Assembly: GCF_038023995.1 (NCBI RefSeq)
Contig: NZ_CP150660.1
Coordinates: 2,974,501 to 3,038,500, forward strand
DNA from: Polaribacter atrinae
GTDB taxonomy: Bacteria > Bacteroidota > Bacteroidia > Flavobacteriales > Flavobacteriaceae
Direction: 5' to 3'
DNA length: 64,000 nt
Of the stretch, positions 18,870 through 28,201 are shown piece after piece. The notes beneath the pieces are model-generated. The model ran no database searches. It was not told the DNA's origin and was given only the letters and a program-made list of their open reading frames with translations. How positions within the stretch are numbered: position 1 is the first letter of the stretch; each line of letters begins with the position of its first letter. A program made the position numbers and the translations under genes.

Positions 18870-19692
18870 TGCTCGTGTTTTCTAAAAATTTCAGTTCTTC
18901 TTTGTCTAGGTTTTTAATAATATAAACATAACCAAGGTTGCTCATATCATTAAATAATTTTACATCTACTTGGTTGTTAGCCGTGTTTCCTTTGTTTATT
19001 TTTGAGATAGTACCAATAGGTATTCCCTCCGGAAAAATAGTAGATTTCCCTCCTGTTTCTATGGTGTCACCAATTTTTAATGGAGCTTGTCTAGGGATAT
19101 CGTGTAATTGAACAATATTATAATCTACACTGTTCCATTTTAATGTTCCGTAATAAAAAGTGTTTCCTTTAAGGCGTGCATTAATACCACTATTTTTATT
19201 CAAAATAGATTGTACTCTCGTATAATTATTTGATGAGTTTTCTGTAATCCCAATAATTCCTCTGCTATTAATTACAGCCATTTCTTTATCTATATTTTGA
19301 TTTTTACCTTTATTTATAGTTAAAAAATTAAATGGTTTAGAATAATTATTATTGATGATTTTTGCGTTTGTAAAAGTATAATTTTGATGATATTGTAATG
19401 AATCTATAACGGTAGAATCAATATCAAAATTTATAGATTTATTTTTCTCTAATAGATTTTTTAGACGCGTATTCTCTTCTGATAAAAATTTATTTTCAGA
19501 TTTTAATCCTAAATATTCTGTAGAATTAGAAAGAGTTGTAAGTAAGCCACCTGTAACACTATTAGCAGAGTTTATAAACTTGCTTTTATGAAAACTTAGG
19601 TTGTTAAAAGTAAATGTTAGCGCTATAAACTCTAACAATATAAAAAACAGAAAATACTTAAACTTCTGAAAAAAATAGATAATCTGCTGCAT
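18862..19692 (-). CDS. mreC: Rod-shape-determining protein MreC
   Basis: 276 residues: an N-terminal membrane helix (residues ~12-30), a short coiled coil (SENKFLSEENTRLKNLLEKN) and a periplasmic beta domain with VINSRGIIGITENSSNNYTRVQSIL and IETGGKSTIFPEGIPIGTI. It links the MreB filament to PBP2 and RodA. Twenty bp separate it from mreB. Confidence 0.95.
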   Translation of the reverse strand: MQQIIYFFQKFKYFLFFILLEFIALTFTFNNLSFHKSKFINSANSVTGGLLTTLSNSTEYLGLKSENKFLSEENTRLKNLLEKNKSINFDIDSTVIDSLQYHQNYTFTNAKIINNNYSKPFNFLTINKGKNQNIDKEMAVINSRGIIGITENSSNNYTRVQSILNKNSGINARLKGNTFYYGTLKWNSVDYNIVQLHDIPRQAPLKIGDTIETGGKSTIFPEGIPIGTISKINKGNTANNQVDVKLFNDMSNLGYVYIIKNLDKEELKFLENTSNE

Positions 19693-19711
19693 TGTTAGAA
19701 CTTAAAAACTA

Positions 19712-20740
19712 CTATTTCATTAATACATTTTTGTATTTTTTTAATTCTTTTAAGGCAATTCCTGTTCCACGAACAACCGCTCTTAAAGGGTCTTCTGCAA
19801 CATAAACTGGTAAATCTGTTTTTCTAGATAAACGTTTGTCTAAACCTCTTAACATAGAGCCTCCTCCTGCTAAGTAAATACCTGTGTTATAAATATCAGC
19901 CGCTAATTCTGGCGGAGTTTTAGATAAAGTTTCCATAACAGCATCTTCAATCCTTAAAATAGATTTGTCTAATGCTTTTGCAATTTCTCTATAAGAAACT
20001 TGTACTTGTTTTGGTTTTCCGCTTAATAAGTCTCTACCTTGAACTAACATTTCATCTGGTGGAGTTTCTAAATCTTCTGTTGCGGCACCAATGGTGATTT
20101 TTATTTTTTCTGCGGTAGATTCTCCAACATGTAAATTGTGTTGGGTACGCATATAATACATAATATCATTTGTAAAAAGATCTCCTGCAACTTTTACAGA
20201 TTGATCACAAACAATACCACCTAATGCTATTACAGCAATTTCTGTTGTACCACCACCTATATCAATAATCATGTTTCCTTTTGGCTCCATAATGTCTATA
20301 CCAACACCAATTGCAGCAGCCATAGGCTCATAAATTAAATAGATTTCTTTTGCATTCATGTGCTTTGCAGAATCACGAACTGCTCGTTTTTCTACTTCTG
20401 TAATTCCAGAAGGAATACAGATAACCATTCTTAATGCTGGTGGAAATAAACGCTTTTTAATGGAAGGAATTTGCTTTACAAATTCTTTAATCATCTGTTC
20501 TGATGCTTCAAAATCTGCAATAACTCCGTCTTTTAAAGGACGAATTGTTTTAATATTTTCATGGGTTTTTCCTTGCATTAGGTTGGCTTCTTTACCAATT
20601 GCAATGATTTCTCCAGTAATTCTGTTCCTGGCAACAATAGAAGGACTATCAATAACCACTTTTCCGTTGTGGATTATTAAAGTATTTGCGGTACCTAAAT
20701 CAATCGCAATATCTTCCGTCATAAAATCGAAAAAACCCAT
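19712..20740 (-). CDS. mreB: Rod-shape-determining protein MreB
   Basis: 342 residues, bacterial actin homologue that positions elongation complexes. Phosphate-binding loops IAIDLGTANT and MIIDIGGGTTEIAV and the adenosine-binding IYLAGGGSMLRGLDK are intact; the membrane-facing start is MGFFDFMTEDIAID. First gene of the five-gene shape operon. Confidence 0.97.
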   Translation of the reverse strand: MGFFDFMTEDIAIDLGTANTLIIHNGKVVIDSPSIVARNRITGEIIAIGKEANLMQGKTHENIKTIRPLKDGVIADFEASEQMIKEFVKQIPSIKKRLFPPALRMVICIPSGITEVEKRAVRDSAKHMNAKEIYLIYEPMAAAIGVGIDIMEPKGNMIIDIGGGTTEIAVIALGGIVCDQSVKVAGDLFTNDIMYYMRTQHNLHVGESTAEKIKITIGAATEDLETPPDEMLVQGRDLLSGKPKQVQVSYREIAKALDKSILRIEDAVMETLSKTPPELAADIYNTGIYLAGGGSMLRGLDKRLSRKTDLPVYVAEDPLRAVVRGTGIALKELKKYKNVLMK

Positions 20741-20818
20741 AAAATATATTTGTTGTTTTATTCTTGATGTATTCTTACAAAATTACTAAAATTCTGTGTG
20801 TAAAATACATATTTATTA

Positions 20819-22345
20819 TTAATGTTTAAAATGTCTTGTCCCAGTCATTACCATAGATAAATTGTTTTCATTACAATAGTCTATACTTAATTGATCTTTA
20901 ATAGATCCACCAGGTTGAATAACACTTTTTATTCCTGCTTTATCTGCAATTTCTACACAATCTGGAAAAGGAAAAAATGCATCACTAGCCATAACACTTC
21001 CATTTAAATCAAATTTAAAAGAATTTGCTTTTTCAATAGCTTGGTTTAATGCATCAACTCTACTTGTTTGTCCTGTTCCTCCTGCCAATAATTGTTTGTT
21101 TTTAACAAGTGTTATGGTGTTAGATTTTGTGTTTTTACACAATTTAGAAGCAAATAACAAATCATCTAACTCATTTTGAGTTGGCTTATTGTTGGTTACG
21201 TACTTTAAATCTGATAATTGATCTGTAATACTATCTTTATCTTGAACTAAAGAACCATTTAAACAAGTTCTTACGGTTGTAGTAGGTAAAGCAACGTCTT
21301 TTTGAATTAAAATAATTCTGTTTTTCTTTCCTTTTAAAATTGCTAATGCGTCTTCAGAAAAAGAAGGAGCAATTACAACTTCGCAAAATAAAGTGTGAAT
21401 TTTCTCTGCAGTTTCTTTGTCTATCTCTGTGTTTGCAATTAAAACACCACCAAAAGCAGAAACTGGATCTCCAGCTAAAGCATCTGTATAAGCTTGACTA
21501 ATAGTGTCTCTTTGTGCAAAACCACAAGCATTGTTGTGTTTTAAAATAGCAAAAGTAGGTGCTTCACCTTTAAATTCTTGAATTAAATTTACAGCAGCAT
21601 CTACATCTAATAAATTGTTGTAGCTTAATTCTTTACCGTGAAGTTTGTCAAACATTGCTTCTAAGTCTCCAAAGAAATATCCTTTTTGATGAGGGTTTTC
21701 TCCATAACGTAAAACGTTTGCATTTTGTTCACTTGCCTTATAAACTATTTCATCTTCGTTAAAATAGTTAAAAATAGCAGTATCATAATGAGAAGAAATA
21801 TTAAATGCTTTTGCGGCAAGTTTTTTTCTTTCAGAAATGGTAGTTTCACCATTGCCTTCAGAAAGAGTGTTTAAGAAACCTTCATATTGGTCCATAGAAG
21901 AAACAATAACAGTGTCTTTAAAATTCTTTGCAGCAGCTCTAATTAAAGAGATTCCTCCAATATCAATTTTCTCTACAATATCTTGTTCAGGTGCTCCAGA
22001 AGCTACTGTTTTTTCGAATGGATATAAATCTACAATTACTAAATCTATTTGTGGAATATTAAATTCTGCTAATTCAGCAACATCGCTTTCATTGTCTTGT
22101 CTGTTAAGAATTCCTCCAAAAACCTTTGGATGCAATGTTTTAACTCTTCCACCAAGAATAGAAGGATAAGAAGTAACTTCGTCTACCGGAATTACATTGA
22201 TTCCTAAATCTTTTATAAACTTCTCTGTACCACCTGTAGAATAGATTGTTACATTAAGTTCATTTAATTTTTTTACAACTGGTTCTAGACCATCTTTGTG
22301 AAATACCGAAATTAATGCGGATTTAATTGTTTTTGAAGTGCTCAT
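20819..22345 (-). CDS. purH: Bifunctional AICAR transformylase / IMP cyclohydrolase
   Basis: 508 residues, catalysing the last two steps of purine synthesis. The N-terminal MGS-like cyclohydrolase domain has ALISVFHKDGLEP, YSTGGTEKFI and GGRVKTLHPKVFGGIL. The C-terminal transformylase domain has LRYGENPHQKG, FAILKHNNACGFA, GGTGQTSRVDA and MASDAFFPFPDCVE, and ends MTGTRHFKH. Length and domain order are normal. It lies upstream of mreB on the minus strand, 78 bp away, with no clear terminator between. Confidence 0.97.
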   Translation of the reverse strand: MSTSKTIKSALISVFHKDGLEPVVKKLNELNVTIYSTGGTEKFIKDLGINVIPVDEVTSYPSILGGRVKTLHPKVFGGILNRQDNESDVAELAEFNIPQIDLVIVDLYPFEKTVASGAPEQDIVEKIDIGGISLIRAAAKNFKDTVIVSSMDQYEGFLNTLSEGNGETTISERKKLAAKAFNISSHYDTAIFNYFNEDEIVYKASEQNANVLRYGENPHQKGYFFGDLEAMFDKLHGKELSYNNLLDVDAAVNLIQEFKGEAPTFAILKHNNACGFAQRDTISQAYTDALAGDPVSAFGGVLIANTEIDKETAEKIHTLFCEVVIAPSFSEDALAILKGKKNRIILIQKDVALPTTTVRTCLNGSLVQDKDSITDQLSDLKYVTNNKPTQNELDDLLFASKLCKNTKSNTITLVKNKQLLAGGTGQTSRVDALNQAIEKANSFKFDLNGSVMASDAFFPFPDCVEIADKAGIKSVIQPGGSIKDQLSIDYCNENNLSMVMTGTRHFKH

Positions 22346-22480
22346 TTAGTGTTGTGTTGTTAAGCGTGCAAATTTAGGTAAAGCAATCTTCTAAGGCAAT
22401 AAAAGATAGTAACAAAACAAGTAAGTAATTAACAACAAAGTTTTAATGAGGTTTTTTTGTATAGAAAAAAAACAAATCCA

Positions 22481-22608
22481 CTACTCGGCGTTATCTAAAA
22501 AATCTCGAAACCAAACAACAAAATTATCTATAATGGATGTTTTTTTTGAAGCGTAATTAGAAGTTGCGTTTTTAGACGTTAATGTAGTGGATTCATGTTT
22601 TTTCATTA
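22481..22608 (-). pseudogene. Possible frameshifted 41-codon micro-gene in the purH-GAF gap
   Basis: The 339-bp gap 22346-22684 has no intact gene. From the ATG at 22608 a frame begins MKKHESTTLTSKNATS and stops after 26 codons. Dropping one CT from the CTCT at about 22560-22563 shifts into a frame that continues NYASKKTSIIDNFVVWF, then RDFLDNAE, and stops at 22481. That joined product looks like a small protein with an amphipathic C-terminus. Whether a real gene was broken, or the second frame is chance, cannot be told from one sequence. Confidence 0.3.
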
Positions 22609-22684
22609 TTTAGGGGTTATGTCGATTTTTGTATTGTATTATTTTTATCAAAAATAATGAAAAATTAAATATAAATCAACGAAA

Positions 22685-23137
22685 TTAAAGAATATTTGAT
22701 AATTTTTTGCAAATATACTCTAAAAGTGCCTCGTCCTTTGCGGAAAATGTATTTGCTGTATGAGAGTCTATATCAATTTGACCAATGTTCTCTCCAGCTA
22801 CAAAAATTGGAATAACAATTTCAGATTTTACTTTCCATCCGCAAGAAATATAATTTTCTTGAGCAGAAACATCTTGTACTACAAAGTTTTCATTACTAAG
22901 AGCTACTTGTCCGCAAATACCTTTCCCAAAAGGAATAATGGTGTGTTCTGTTTCTTCTCCTGTATATTGCGCTAGTTTAAGCTCGTTTTTATCTCCGTTT
23001 TTAAAATAAAAACCAACCCAATCATAGTAAGAGATTTCTTTTTCTAAATAATCGCATATCGCTTGTAATTTTTCGTCTCTTGTACTGTTAGACGAGATAA
23101 TTTTGTCGATCTGTTGTTGTAAAATATCTATATTCAT
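22685..23137 (-). CDS. GAF-domain free methionine-(R)-sulfoxide reductase
   Basis: 150 residues from the ATG at 23137 (MNIDILQQQID); an in-frame ATG ten codons upstream is less likely. The single GAF domain carries the fRMsr pattern: YDWVGFYF, GICGQVA with Cys75, ENYISCGWKVKSEIVIPI with Cys99, and GQIDIDSH. These cysteines correspond to the redox pair that reduces free methionine-R-sulfoxide in the cytosol. Divergent from xrtF. Confidence 0.88.
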   Translation of the reverse strand: MNIDILQQQIDKIISSNSTRDEKLQAICDYLEKEISYYDWVGFYFKNGDKNELKLAQYTGEETEHTIIPFGKGICGQVALSNENFVVQDVSAQENYISCGWKVKSEIVIPIFVAGENIGQIDIDSHTANTFSAKDEALLEYICKKLSNIL

Positions 23138-23185
23138 TTGTATATTCGTTGTGTAAATAAGTGGCAAAATTAATTAAAATTTATT

Positions 23186-23722
23186 GTGAAAAAATATAAA
23201 AGCATCATCATTTTTCTGATTAAGTTTTTTGTAACCTATTTTTTGTTAGTTACAATTTATAACAGTTACTTACAGCATTCTCAAGAAAAAGAAGGTGTTT
23301 ATAAAACGGCTTCCATTACAACACTTGTTGCCGACCAAACCGTAAAAGTGCTTACTTTTTTCGGTTATAATGTAGAAGCGATTCAGCATGATAAAGAGGT
23401 TTCTGTTAAATTGGTTATAGAAGGTGAGTATACTGCTAGGGTTATAGAAGGTTGTAATTCTATTAGTTTAATTATTTTATTTATTTCATTTATTATTGCC
23501 TTTTCAGGATCTTTTAAAGCTACTTTCTTGTTTGCTATTTTTGGAAGTATTTTTATTTATGTAGTAAACGTTTTAAGAATAGCTTTTCTTACGGTAATGA
23601 TATATAAGTTTCCGGAACAGCTAGGTATTTTGCATGATCTAGTTTTTCCTGCTATTATTTATGGGGCCATATTTTTATTATGGGTTGTGTGGGTTAACAA
23701 GTTCTCTAATTTAAAAAAATGA
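23186..23722 (+). CDS. xrtF: Exosortase family protein XrtF
   Basis: 178 residues, GTG start. Several membrane helices hold the exosortase catalytic triad: Cys90 in RVIEGCNSISL, Arg131 in VVNVLRIAFLT and His150 in LGILHDLVFP. Exosortases are membrane cysteine transpeptidases that process proteins with a short C-terminal sorting tail. The start is set by a GTG just before KKYKS, with no ATG near. It overlaps the next gene by 4 bp. No candidate substrate with a sorting tail is encoded in the window. Confidence 0.92.
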   Translation: MKKYKSIIIFLIKFFVTYFLLVTIYNSYLQHSQEKEGVYKTASITTLVADQTVKVLTFFGYNVEAIQHDKEVSVKLVIEGEYTARVIEGCNSISLIILFISFIIAFSGSFKATFLFAIFGSIFIYVVNVLRIAFLTVMIYKFPEQLGILHDLVFPAIIYGAIFLLWVVWVNKFSNLKK

Positions 23723-24150
23723 ATACATATATAAAAACTGCATTAGCAATACTTCTTTTTTTGCTACTTTTTGTGGTAAGATCTGCGTCTTCTAATTTGT
23801 TTTATGATCCATTAATGGAATATTTTAAAAACGATTATTTATATAAAAATATAGATCAATTAGATGTATGGCGATTAATGTTACACATGCTGTATAGGTA
23901 TGTGTTAAATTCTGTTATAACATTAGGTTTAATTTGGGTTTTGTTTGAAAGAAAAGACTACCTAAAGTTTTCTGCTTTCTTTTTAATGATAGCCTTTGTA
24001 TTGCTTATGGTGATTTTTATGATTTTAATTAGAGATAACTTTGAAGGTGGCTATTTATTACCATTTTACATACGTAGATTTATAATTCACCCACTATTTT
24101 TACTCATATCGTTGCCTGCTTTTTATTATCAAAAGCTGAGTAATAGGTAA
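23719..24150 (+). CDS. Exosortase F system-associated membrane protein
   Basis: 143 residues with four predicted membrane helices. It overlaps xrtF by ATGA and the sequence (SASSNLFYDPLMEYFKNDYL near the N-terminus, LPFYIRRFIIHPLFLLISLP near the C-terminus) agrees with the small partner found next to xrtF in Flavobacteria. Its role is unknown. It may chaperone the exosortase or its substrate. Confidence 0.85.
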   Translation: MNTYIKTALAILLFLLLFVVRSASSNLFYDPLMEYFKNDYLYKNIDQLDVWRLMLHMLYRYVLNSVITLGLIWVLFERKDYLKFSAFFLMIAFVLLMVIFMILIRDNFEGGYLLPFYIRRFIIHPLFLLISLPAFYYQKLSNR

Positions 24151-24194
24151 TTTAATAAACAGTTTGATTTTCTTGTTGTAAATTTGCAAAAGCA

Positions 24195-24593
24195 ATGAAA
24201 CAATTTTTTTCTAAAATAGCGTCTTTTTTATTAGCACTCTTAGTGTTGTTTTCTACGTTTTCTTTTACTGTAGAAAAGCATTATTGTGGTGATTCTTTAA
24301 TAGATGTTTCTTATGTAGGGGCAGCTAATGATTGTGATTTAGAAATGCAAAAAATTACTGCTAAAGAAAACTGTTGTAAAGATGAAGTTCATCAAATTAA
24401 AGGACAGGATCAATTAAGACAAACTCAGGTAGATGATTTTGATTTTTCTAAACAACAATTTCTAGCGGCATTTTATATTTCTTTTAATGATTTATTTTTA
24501 GAAAAGGAGTTAAAGAAAATAAATGCTAATAATACTTCACCTCCTGATACTTCTTTAGATTATCAGGTTCTATATCAATCTTTTTTAATTTGA
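24195..24593 (+). CDS. HYC_CC_PP family secreted protein
   Basis: 132 residues with a signal-anchor-like N-terminus (SFLLALLVLFSTFSFTVEK). The three marks that name the family are present: HYC at KHYCGDSL, CC at ENCCKDE, and PP at NTSPPDT. It precedes a TonB-dependent receptor and an HMA-domain protein, and the cysteines suggest periplasmic metal handling, most likely copper. That function is inferred from context only. Confidence 0.82.
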   Translation: MKQFFSKIASFLLALLVLFSTFSFTVEKHYCGDSLIDVSYVGAANDCDLEMQKITAKENCCKDEVHQIKGQDQLRQTQVDDFDFSKQQFLAAFYISFNDLFLEKELKKINANNTSPPDTSLDYQVLYQSFLI

Positions 24594-24712
24594 TTTTAAT
24601 CAATAAGTTTTTGTAGAGTTTTTTTGATACTATAAATTCTTTGAAATTGTTGTTCCTGTAAAAACAGGAATCTTAAAGTGCAATATTCAGTAATGATTAA
24701 AATTCAAATACA

Positions 24713-26956
24713 ATGAAAAAATACATAATAAGTAGTTTCTTGCTACTTATTCCTGTGATTCTCTTTTCTCAAACTACATTTAAAGGGATGATTATGGATA
24801 AAAATAACCCTAAAGATAATTTAGGTGTTGCCGATGTAACTGTGCATTGGTTAGGTACAAACGTGAGTGCAATTACTAATAAAAAGGGATGGTTTACTAT
24901 AGATTACAAACCAGAATTTAAAAAGTTAGTGGTTAATTATTTAGGCTATAAGACAGATACTTTAACGGTTACAAGTTTAAAGCCTGTGTATCATTATATT
25001 ACACTAGAAGGTAATTTAGATGAAGTAATTATTAAAAGTAAAAGAAATGCAATTCAAAAATCTTTTTTGTCTACGGCTAATATGTTTACTGTAAATGCAG
25101 AAGAGTTATTAAAGGCGGCATGTTGTAATTTGGCCGAAAGTTTTGAAACCAACCCTTCTATAGATGTTAGTTTTTCTGATGCTTTAACAGGAACGAAACA
25201 AATACAAATGTTAGGTTTAACAAGTCCTTATTTATCAATTACACAAGAAAATATTCCTTCTGTTAGAGGTGCGGCCCAGGTTTTCGGACTCACATTTACA
25301 CCAGGTACTTGGGTAGAAAGTATACAGATTACAAAAGGAGCAGGTTCTGTTGTAAATGGGTATGAAAGTATATCTGGACAAATAAATGCAGAATTGGTGA
25401 AACCTTTTTCTGATAATAAATTCTTTGTTAATGCCTATTCTTCTTTAAATGGAAGACTCGAATTAAATACACATTTTAACCAAAAAGTTTCAGATAAATG
25501 GTCTACAGGTATTTATATTCATGGAGATTATAGAGGAGAAAGGTTTGATAAAAATGATGATAATTTTTTAGACAATCCTTTAACTGATCAAGTAAATGTA
25601 ATGAACCGTTGGCAATATGTAGATGCAGAAAAGGGGTGGGTGAGTTTTATTAATGTACGTTTTTTAAATGATGAAAAACAAACAGGTGAGATTGATTTTA
25701 ATCCATCTTTAGATAAAGGAACCACAAATGCTTGGGGAAGTGAAATAGATACAAGACGTTTTGAGACTTCTGCTAAATTAGGGTATGTTTTTCCTGAGTT
25801 GCCTTTTCAAAGTGTAAGTCTTCAGTTTGCGTATAGTAACCATCAGCAAGATTCTTATTTTGGACAAAAAATTTATGATATAGAGCATGAAAGCATATTT
25901 TCTAATATTATTTTTAATTCTATCATAGGGGACACTAGAAATAAGTTTAAAACAGGACTTAGCTTTACACATGATAATTATGATGAGTTGGTAAATATTA
26001 CCAATTACGATAGAAAAGAAACTTCTGCTGGCGCCTTTTTTGAGTACGCATTTGATAATTTAGATGATTTTAGCCTAACTGCAGGTTTGCGTATAGATAC
26101 TCATAATTTATTAGGGACTTTTGTTACTCCTAGAATTCATGCAAGATATGTGCCTTGGGAAAGCAGTGTTTTTAGAGCTTCTGCAGGAAGAGGAAAGCGA
26201 AGTGCTAATATTTTTGCAGAAAATCAACAATTATTTGCAAGTTCAAGAGCTATTAATATTGATGATGTTGGTGGTAATATCTACGGATTAAATCCGGAAG
26301 TTGCTTGGAACTACGGAGTTTCTTATATGCAAAGATTTAACTTATTCAATAAAAAGGGAGATGTTACTTTCGATTTTTATCAAACAGACTTTTCCAATCA
26401 GGTTGTGGTAGATTGGGAGAATCCACAAGAAATATCATTTTATAATTTAGATGGAAAAAGTATAGCGAATAGTTTTCAGTTGGAAGTAAACTATAATATT
26501 GCGCCGTATTTTAATTTTAGAACAGCATATAAGTATTTTGATATTTCTACTGAGTATACTTCTGGTAATTTGCAAAAACCAATACAACCTAAAAATAGAT
26601 TTTTTGCCAATCTTTCTTATGAAACTCCGGCTAAAGAAAGTGGGGCTCAATGGAAGTTTGATGTTACTTTTAATAATATAGGAAAACAGCGCTTACCAAA
26701 TACGGTATCTAATCCTGTACAATATCAATTGCCATCACATTCAGATTCTTATCAATTGTTGAATTCGCAAATTACAAAGGTTTTTTCAGACAAGTTTGAG
26801 GTTTATGTTGGTGCGGAAAACTTAACAAATGTTCAGCAGAAAAATCCTATTTTAGCAAGTGATGATCCTTTTGGGGATTATTTTGATAGTACAATTGTGT
26901 ATTCTCCTATTTTTGGAAGAGCATTTTACACGGGATTAAGATTTAAAATTAAATAG
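24713..26956 (+). CDS. TonB-dependent outer membrane receptor, probably for metal
   Basis: 747 residues. Signal peptide (LLLIPVILFSQ), a carboxypeptidase-regulatory-like domain at ~20-105 (DVTVHWLGTNVSAITNKKGW), a plug domain with the unusual AACCNLAESFETNPSIDV and GAGSVVNGYESISGQINAEL, and a 22-strand barrel ending FYTGLRFKIK. The cysteine pair in the plug, plus the HYC_CC_PP protein before it and the HMA protein after it, points to metal rather than siderophore or glycan uptake. No SusD partner is present. Confidence 0.87.
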   Translation: MKKYIISSFLLLIPVILFSQTTFKGMIMDKNNPKDNLGVADVTVHWLGTNVSAITNKKGWFTIDYKPEFKKLVVNYLGYKTDTLTVTSLKPVYHYITLEGNLDEVIIKSKRNAIQKSFLSTANMFTVNAEELLKAACCNLAESFETNPSIDVSFSDALTGTKQIQMLGLTSPYLSITQENIPSVRGAAQVFGLTFTPGTWVESIQITKGAGSVVNGYESISGQINAELVKPFSDNKFFVNAYSSLNGRLELNTHFNQKVSDKWSTGIYIHGDYRGERFDKNDDNFLDNPLTDQVNVMNRWQYVDAEKGWVSFINVRFLNDEKQTGEIDFNPSLDKGTTNAWGSEIDTRRFETSAKLGYVFPELPFQSVSLQFAYSNHQQDSYFGQKIYDIEHESIFSNIIFNSIIGDTRNKFKTGLSFTHDNYDELVNITNYDRKETSAGAFFEYAFDNLDDFSLTAGLRIDTHNLLGTFVTPRIHARYVPWESSVFRASAGRGKRSANIFAENQQLFASSRAINIDDVGGNIYGLNPEVAWNYGVSYMQRFNLFNKKGDVTFDFYQTDFSNQVVVDWENPQEISFYNLDGKSIANSFQLEVNYNIAPYFNFRTAYKYFDISTEYTSGNLQKPIQPKNRFFANLSYETPAKESGAQWKFDVTFNNIGKQRLPNTVSNPVQYQLPSHSDSYQLLNSQITKVFSDKFEVYVGAENLTNVQQKNPILASDDPFGDYFDSTIVYSPIFGRAFYTGLRFKIK

Positions 26957-27001
26957 CCCACTTTGTGGGATTAAGTATCATACTATAAAATTATAATAAA
27001 G

Positions 27002-27409
27002 ATGAAAAAAGTACTATTCGTATTAAGTTTATGTTTGATTGGTTTTTCAGCACAATCACAAGAAGTAAAAAAGAAAAAAAGTGCAAAAGTAACTATAGAA
27101 GTAGATGGAATTTGCGGTATGTGTAAAAAACGTATTGAAACAGCTGCTTTAAAAACAAAAGGGGTAAAGTTTGCAATTTGGAGTGTAGAAACACATCAAT
27201 TAAATTTAATTTTAGACGAACGTAAAACAGATGTTGAGACTATTCAACAAAATGTTTTAGCTGTTGGTCATGATGTTGTTTTAGCTGAAGAAAACATCTT
27301 AAAAGCAACAGATGAAGCTTATGGTTCTGTGCACGGTTGTTGTAAGTATAGAGATGAGGAAATAATTAAAGACCATAATGGAGATTTAAAAAAACAGAAG
27401 AAGCAGTAG
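27002..27409 (+). CDS. Secreted heavy-metal-associated (HMA) domain protein
   Basis: 135 residues. Signal peptide (LFVLSLCLIGFSAQSQ), then an HMA ferredoxin-like domain with the metal site DGICGMCKKRIE (CxxC) at about residues 37-45, and a second cysteine pair near the C-terminus (VHGCCKYRD). As a periplasmic CopZ-like carrier it could exchange Cu(I) or a similar ion with the upstream receptor. It is 45 bp downstream of that receptor and is followed by a terminator. Confidence 0.85.
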   Translation: MKKVLFVLSLCLIGFSAQSQEVKKKKSAKVTIEVDGICGMCKKRIETAALKTKGVKFAIWSVETHQLNLILDERKTDVETIQQNVLAVGHDVVLAEENILKATDEAYGSVHGCCKYRDEEIIKDHNGDLKKQKKQ

Positions 27410-27428
27410 TTTACTTTATTTTAAATAA

Positions 27429-27466
27429 AAAATCCGATAGAATTTGATTTCTATCGGTTTTTTTTT
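27429..27466. terminator. Intrinsic terminator between convergent genes
   Basis: Stem CCGATAGAA/TTCTATCGG flanked by A-run and nine T. It serves the plus-strand HMA gene and may also serve the minus-strand gene at 27499. The same stem recurs after groEL at 28128. Confidence 0.9.
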
Positions 27467-27498
27467 AATTTATGAAGTATGTTATAATTAGTTTTATG

Positions 27499-27921
27499 CT
27501 ATATTTTGGAAATGTATATTTTTTTGTCATAGCTTACATTTGATGTGCTAATTTTTTTGATTTCTTTCATTCTAACATTGTCTAATAAATGAAAGTTATT
27601 GGCTAGATGACCAATAGCAAGTTCGTTATCTATAAATATTGTAGTTTTATTTTCAGAGATATGAGGGGTTAGGTTATTAGGTAATACTCTTCCTCCAATA
27701 TTGTTATTCATATTTCTTTTATTTCTAATAACTTGATTTACGGTATTGTTCTTAATCTTAGTTTCTCTAGATAAGTAATCTAATACAAGTTGGTTTGTTT
27801 TTACTTCTCCATTTTCAACAATAATTGTTGGTGTTTTTTTCTTTTGTTTAGTGTTTTCTTGAGCAACAAATGTTAAAGAACATAATGTTAAGATTGTTAA
27901 TAAAATTTTTCTTGTTTTCAT
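27499..27921 (-). CDS. Hypothetical secreted protein
   Basis: 140 residues, not recognised. Signal peptide MKTRKILLTILTLCSLTFVAQ, a lysine-rich stretch, then a hydrophilic body with IIVENGEVKTNQLVLDYLS and IFIDNELAIGHLANNFHLLD. The pattern is that of a small periplasmic protein with no cysteine after the signal. The 293-bp gap upstream, to groEL, holds only the groEL terminator. Confidence 0.65.
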   Translation of the reverse strand: MKTRKILLTILTLCSLTFVAQENTKQKKKTPTIIVENGEVKTNQLVLDYLSRETKIKNNTVNQVIRNKRNMNNNIGGRVLPNNLTPHISENKTTIFIDNELAIGHLANNFHLLDNVRMKEIKKISTSNVSYDKKIYISKI

Positions 27922-28127
27922 TTCAATATGTTTTTAAGGTTATTGTAATATCATCAATAATTATACCTAAATATTAAGTAATTCTTATTTTTATTTAGTC
28001 AATGATGTGAGTATTTCATTATCTAAAGGTAGTAATTCAATTTTAATAATTTTAAACATTGTTTAAATATTGTTCTTAAAGTAAAATATTGGTTGTGTTT
28101 TTATAATTCCACTCTGTGAAAATTTAT

Positions 28128-28166
28128 AAAAAAAAATCCGATAGAATAATTTCTATCGGATTTTTT
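28128..28166 (-). terminator. Intrinsic terminator of groEL
   Basis: Stem ATCCGATAGAA/TTCTATCGGAT between A- and T-runs, about 50 bp past the groEL stop. It has the same stem as the terminator at 27429. Confidence 0.88.
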
Positions 28167-28201
28167 ATCATATTTCACATAGCAGTGAAATAATTTATCT
28201 A

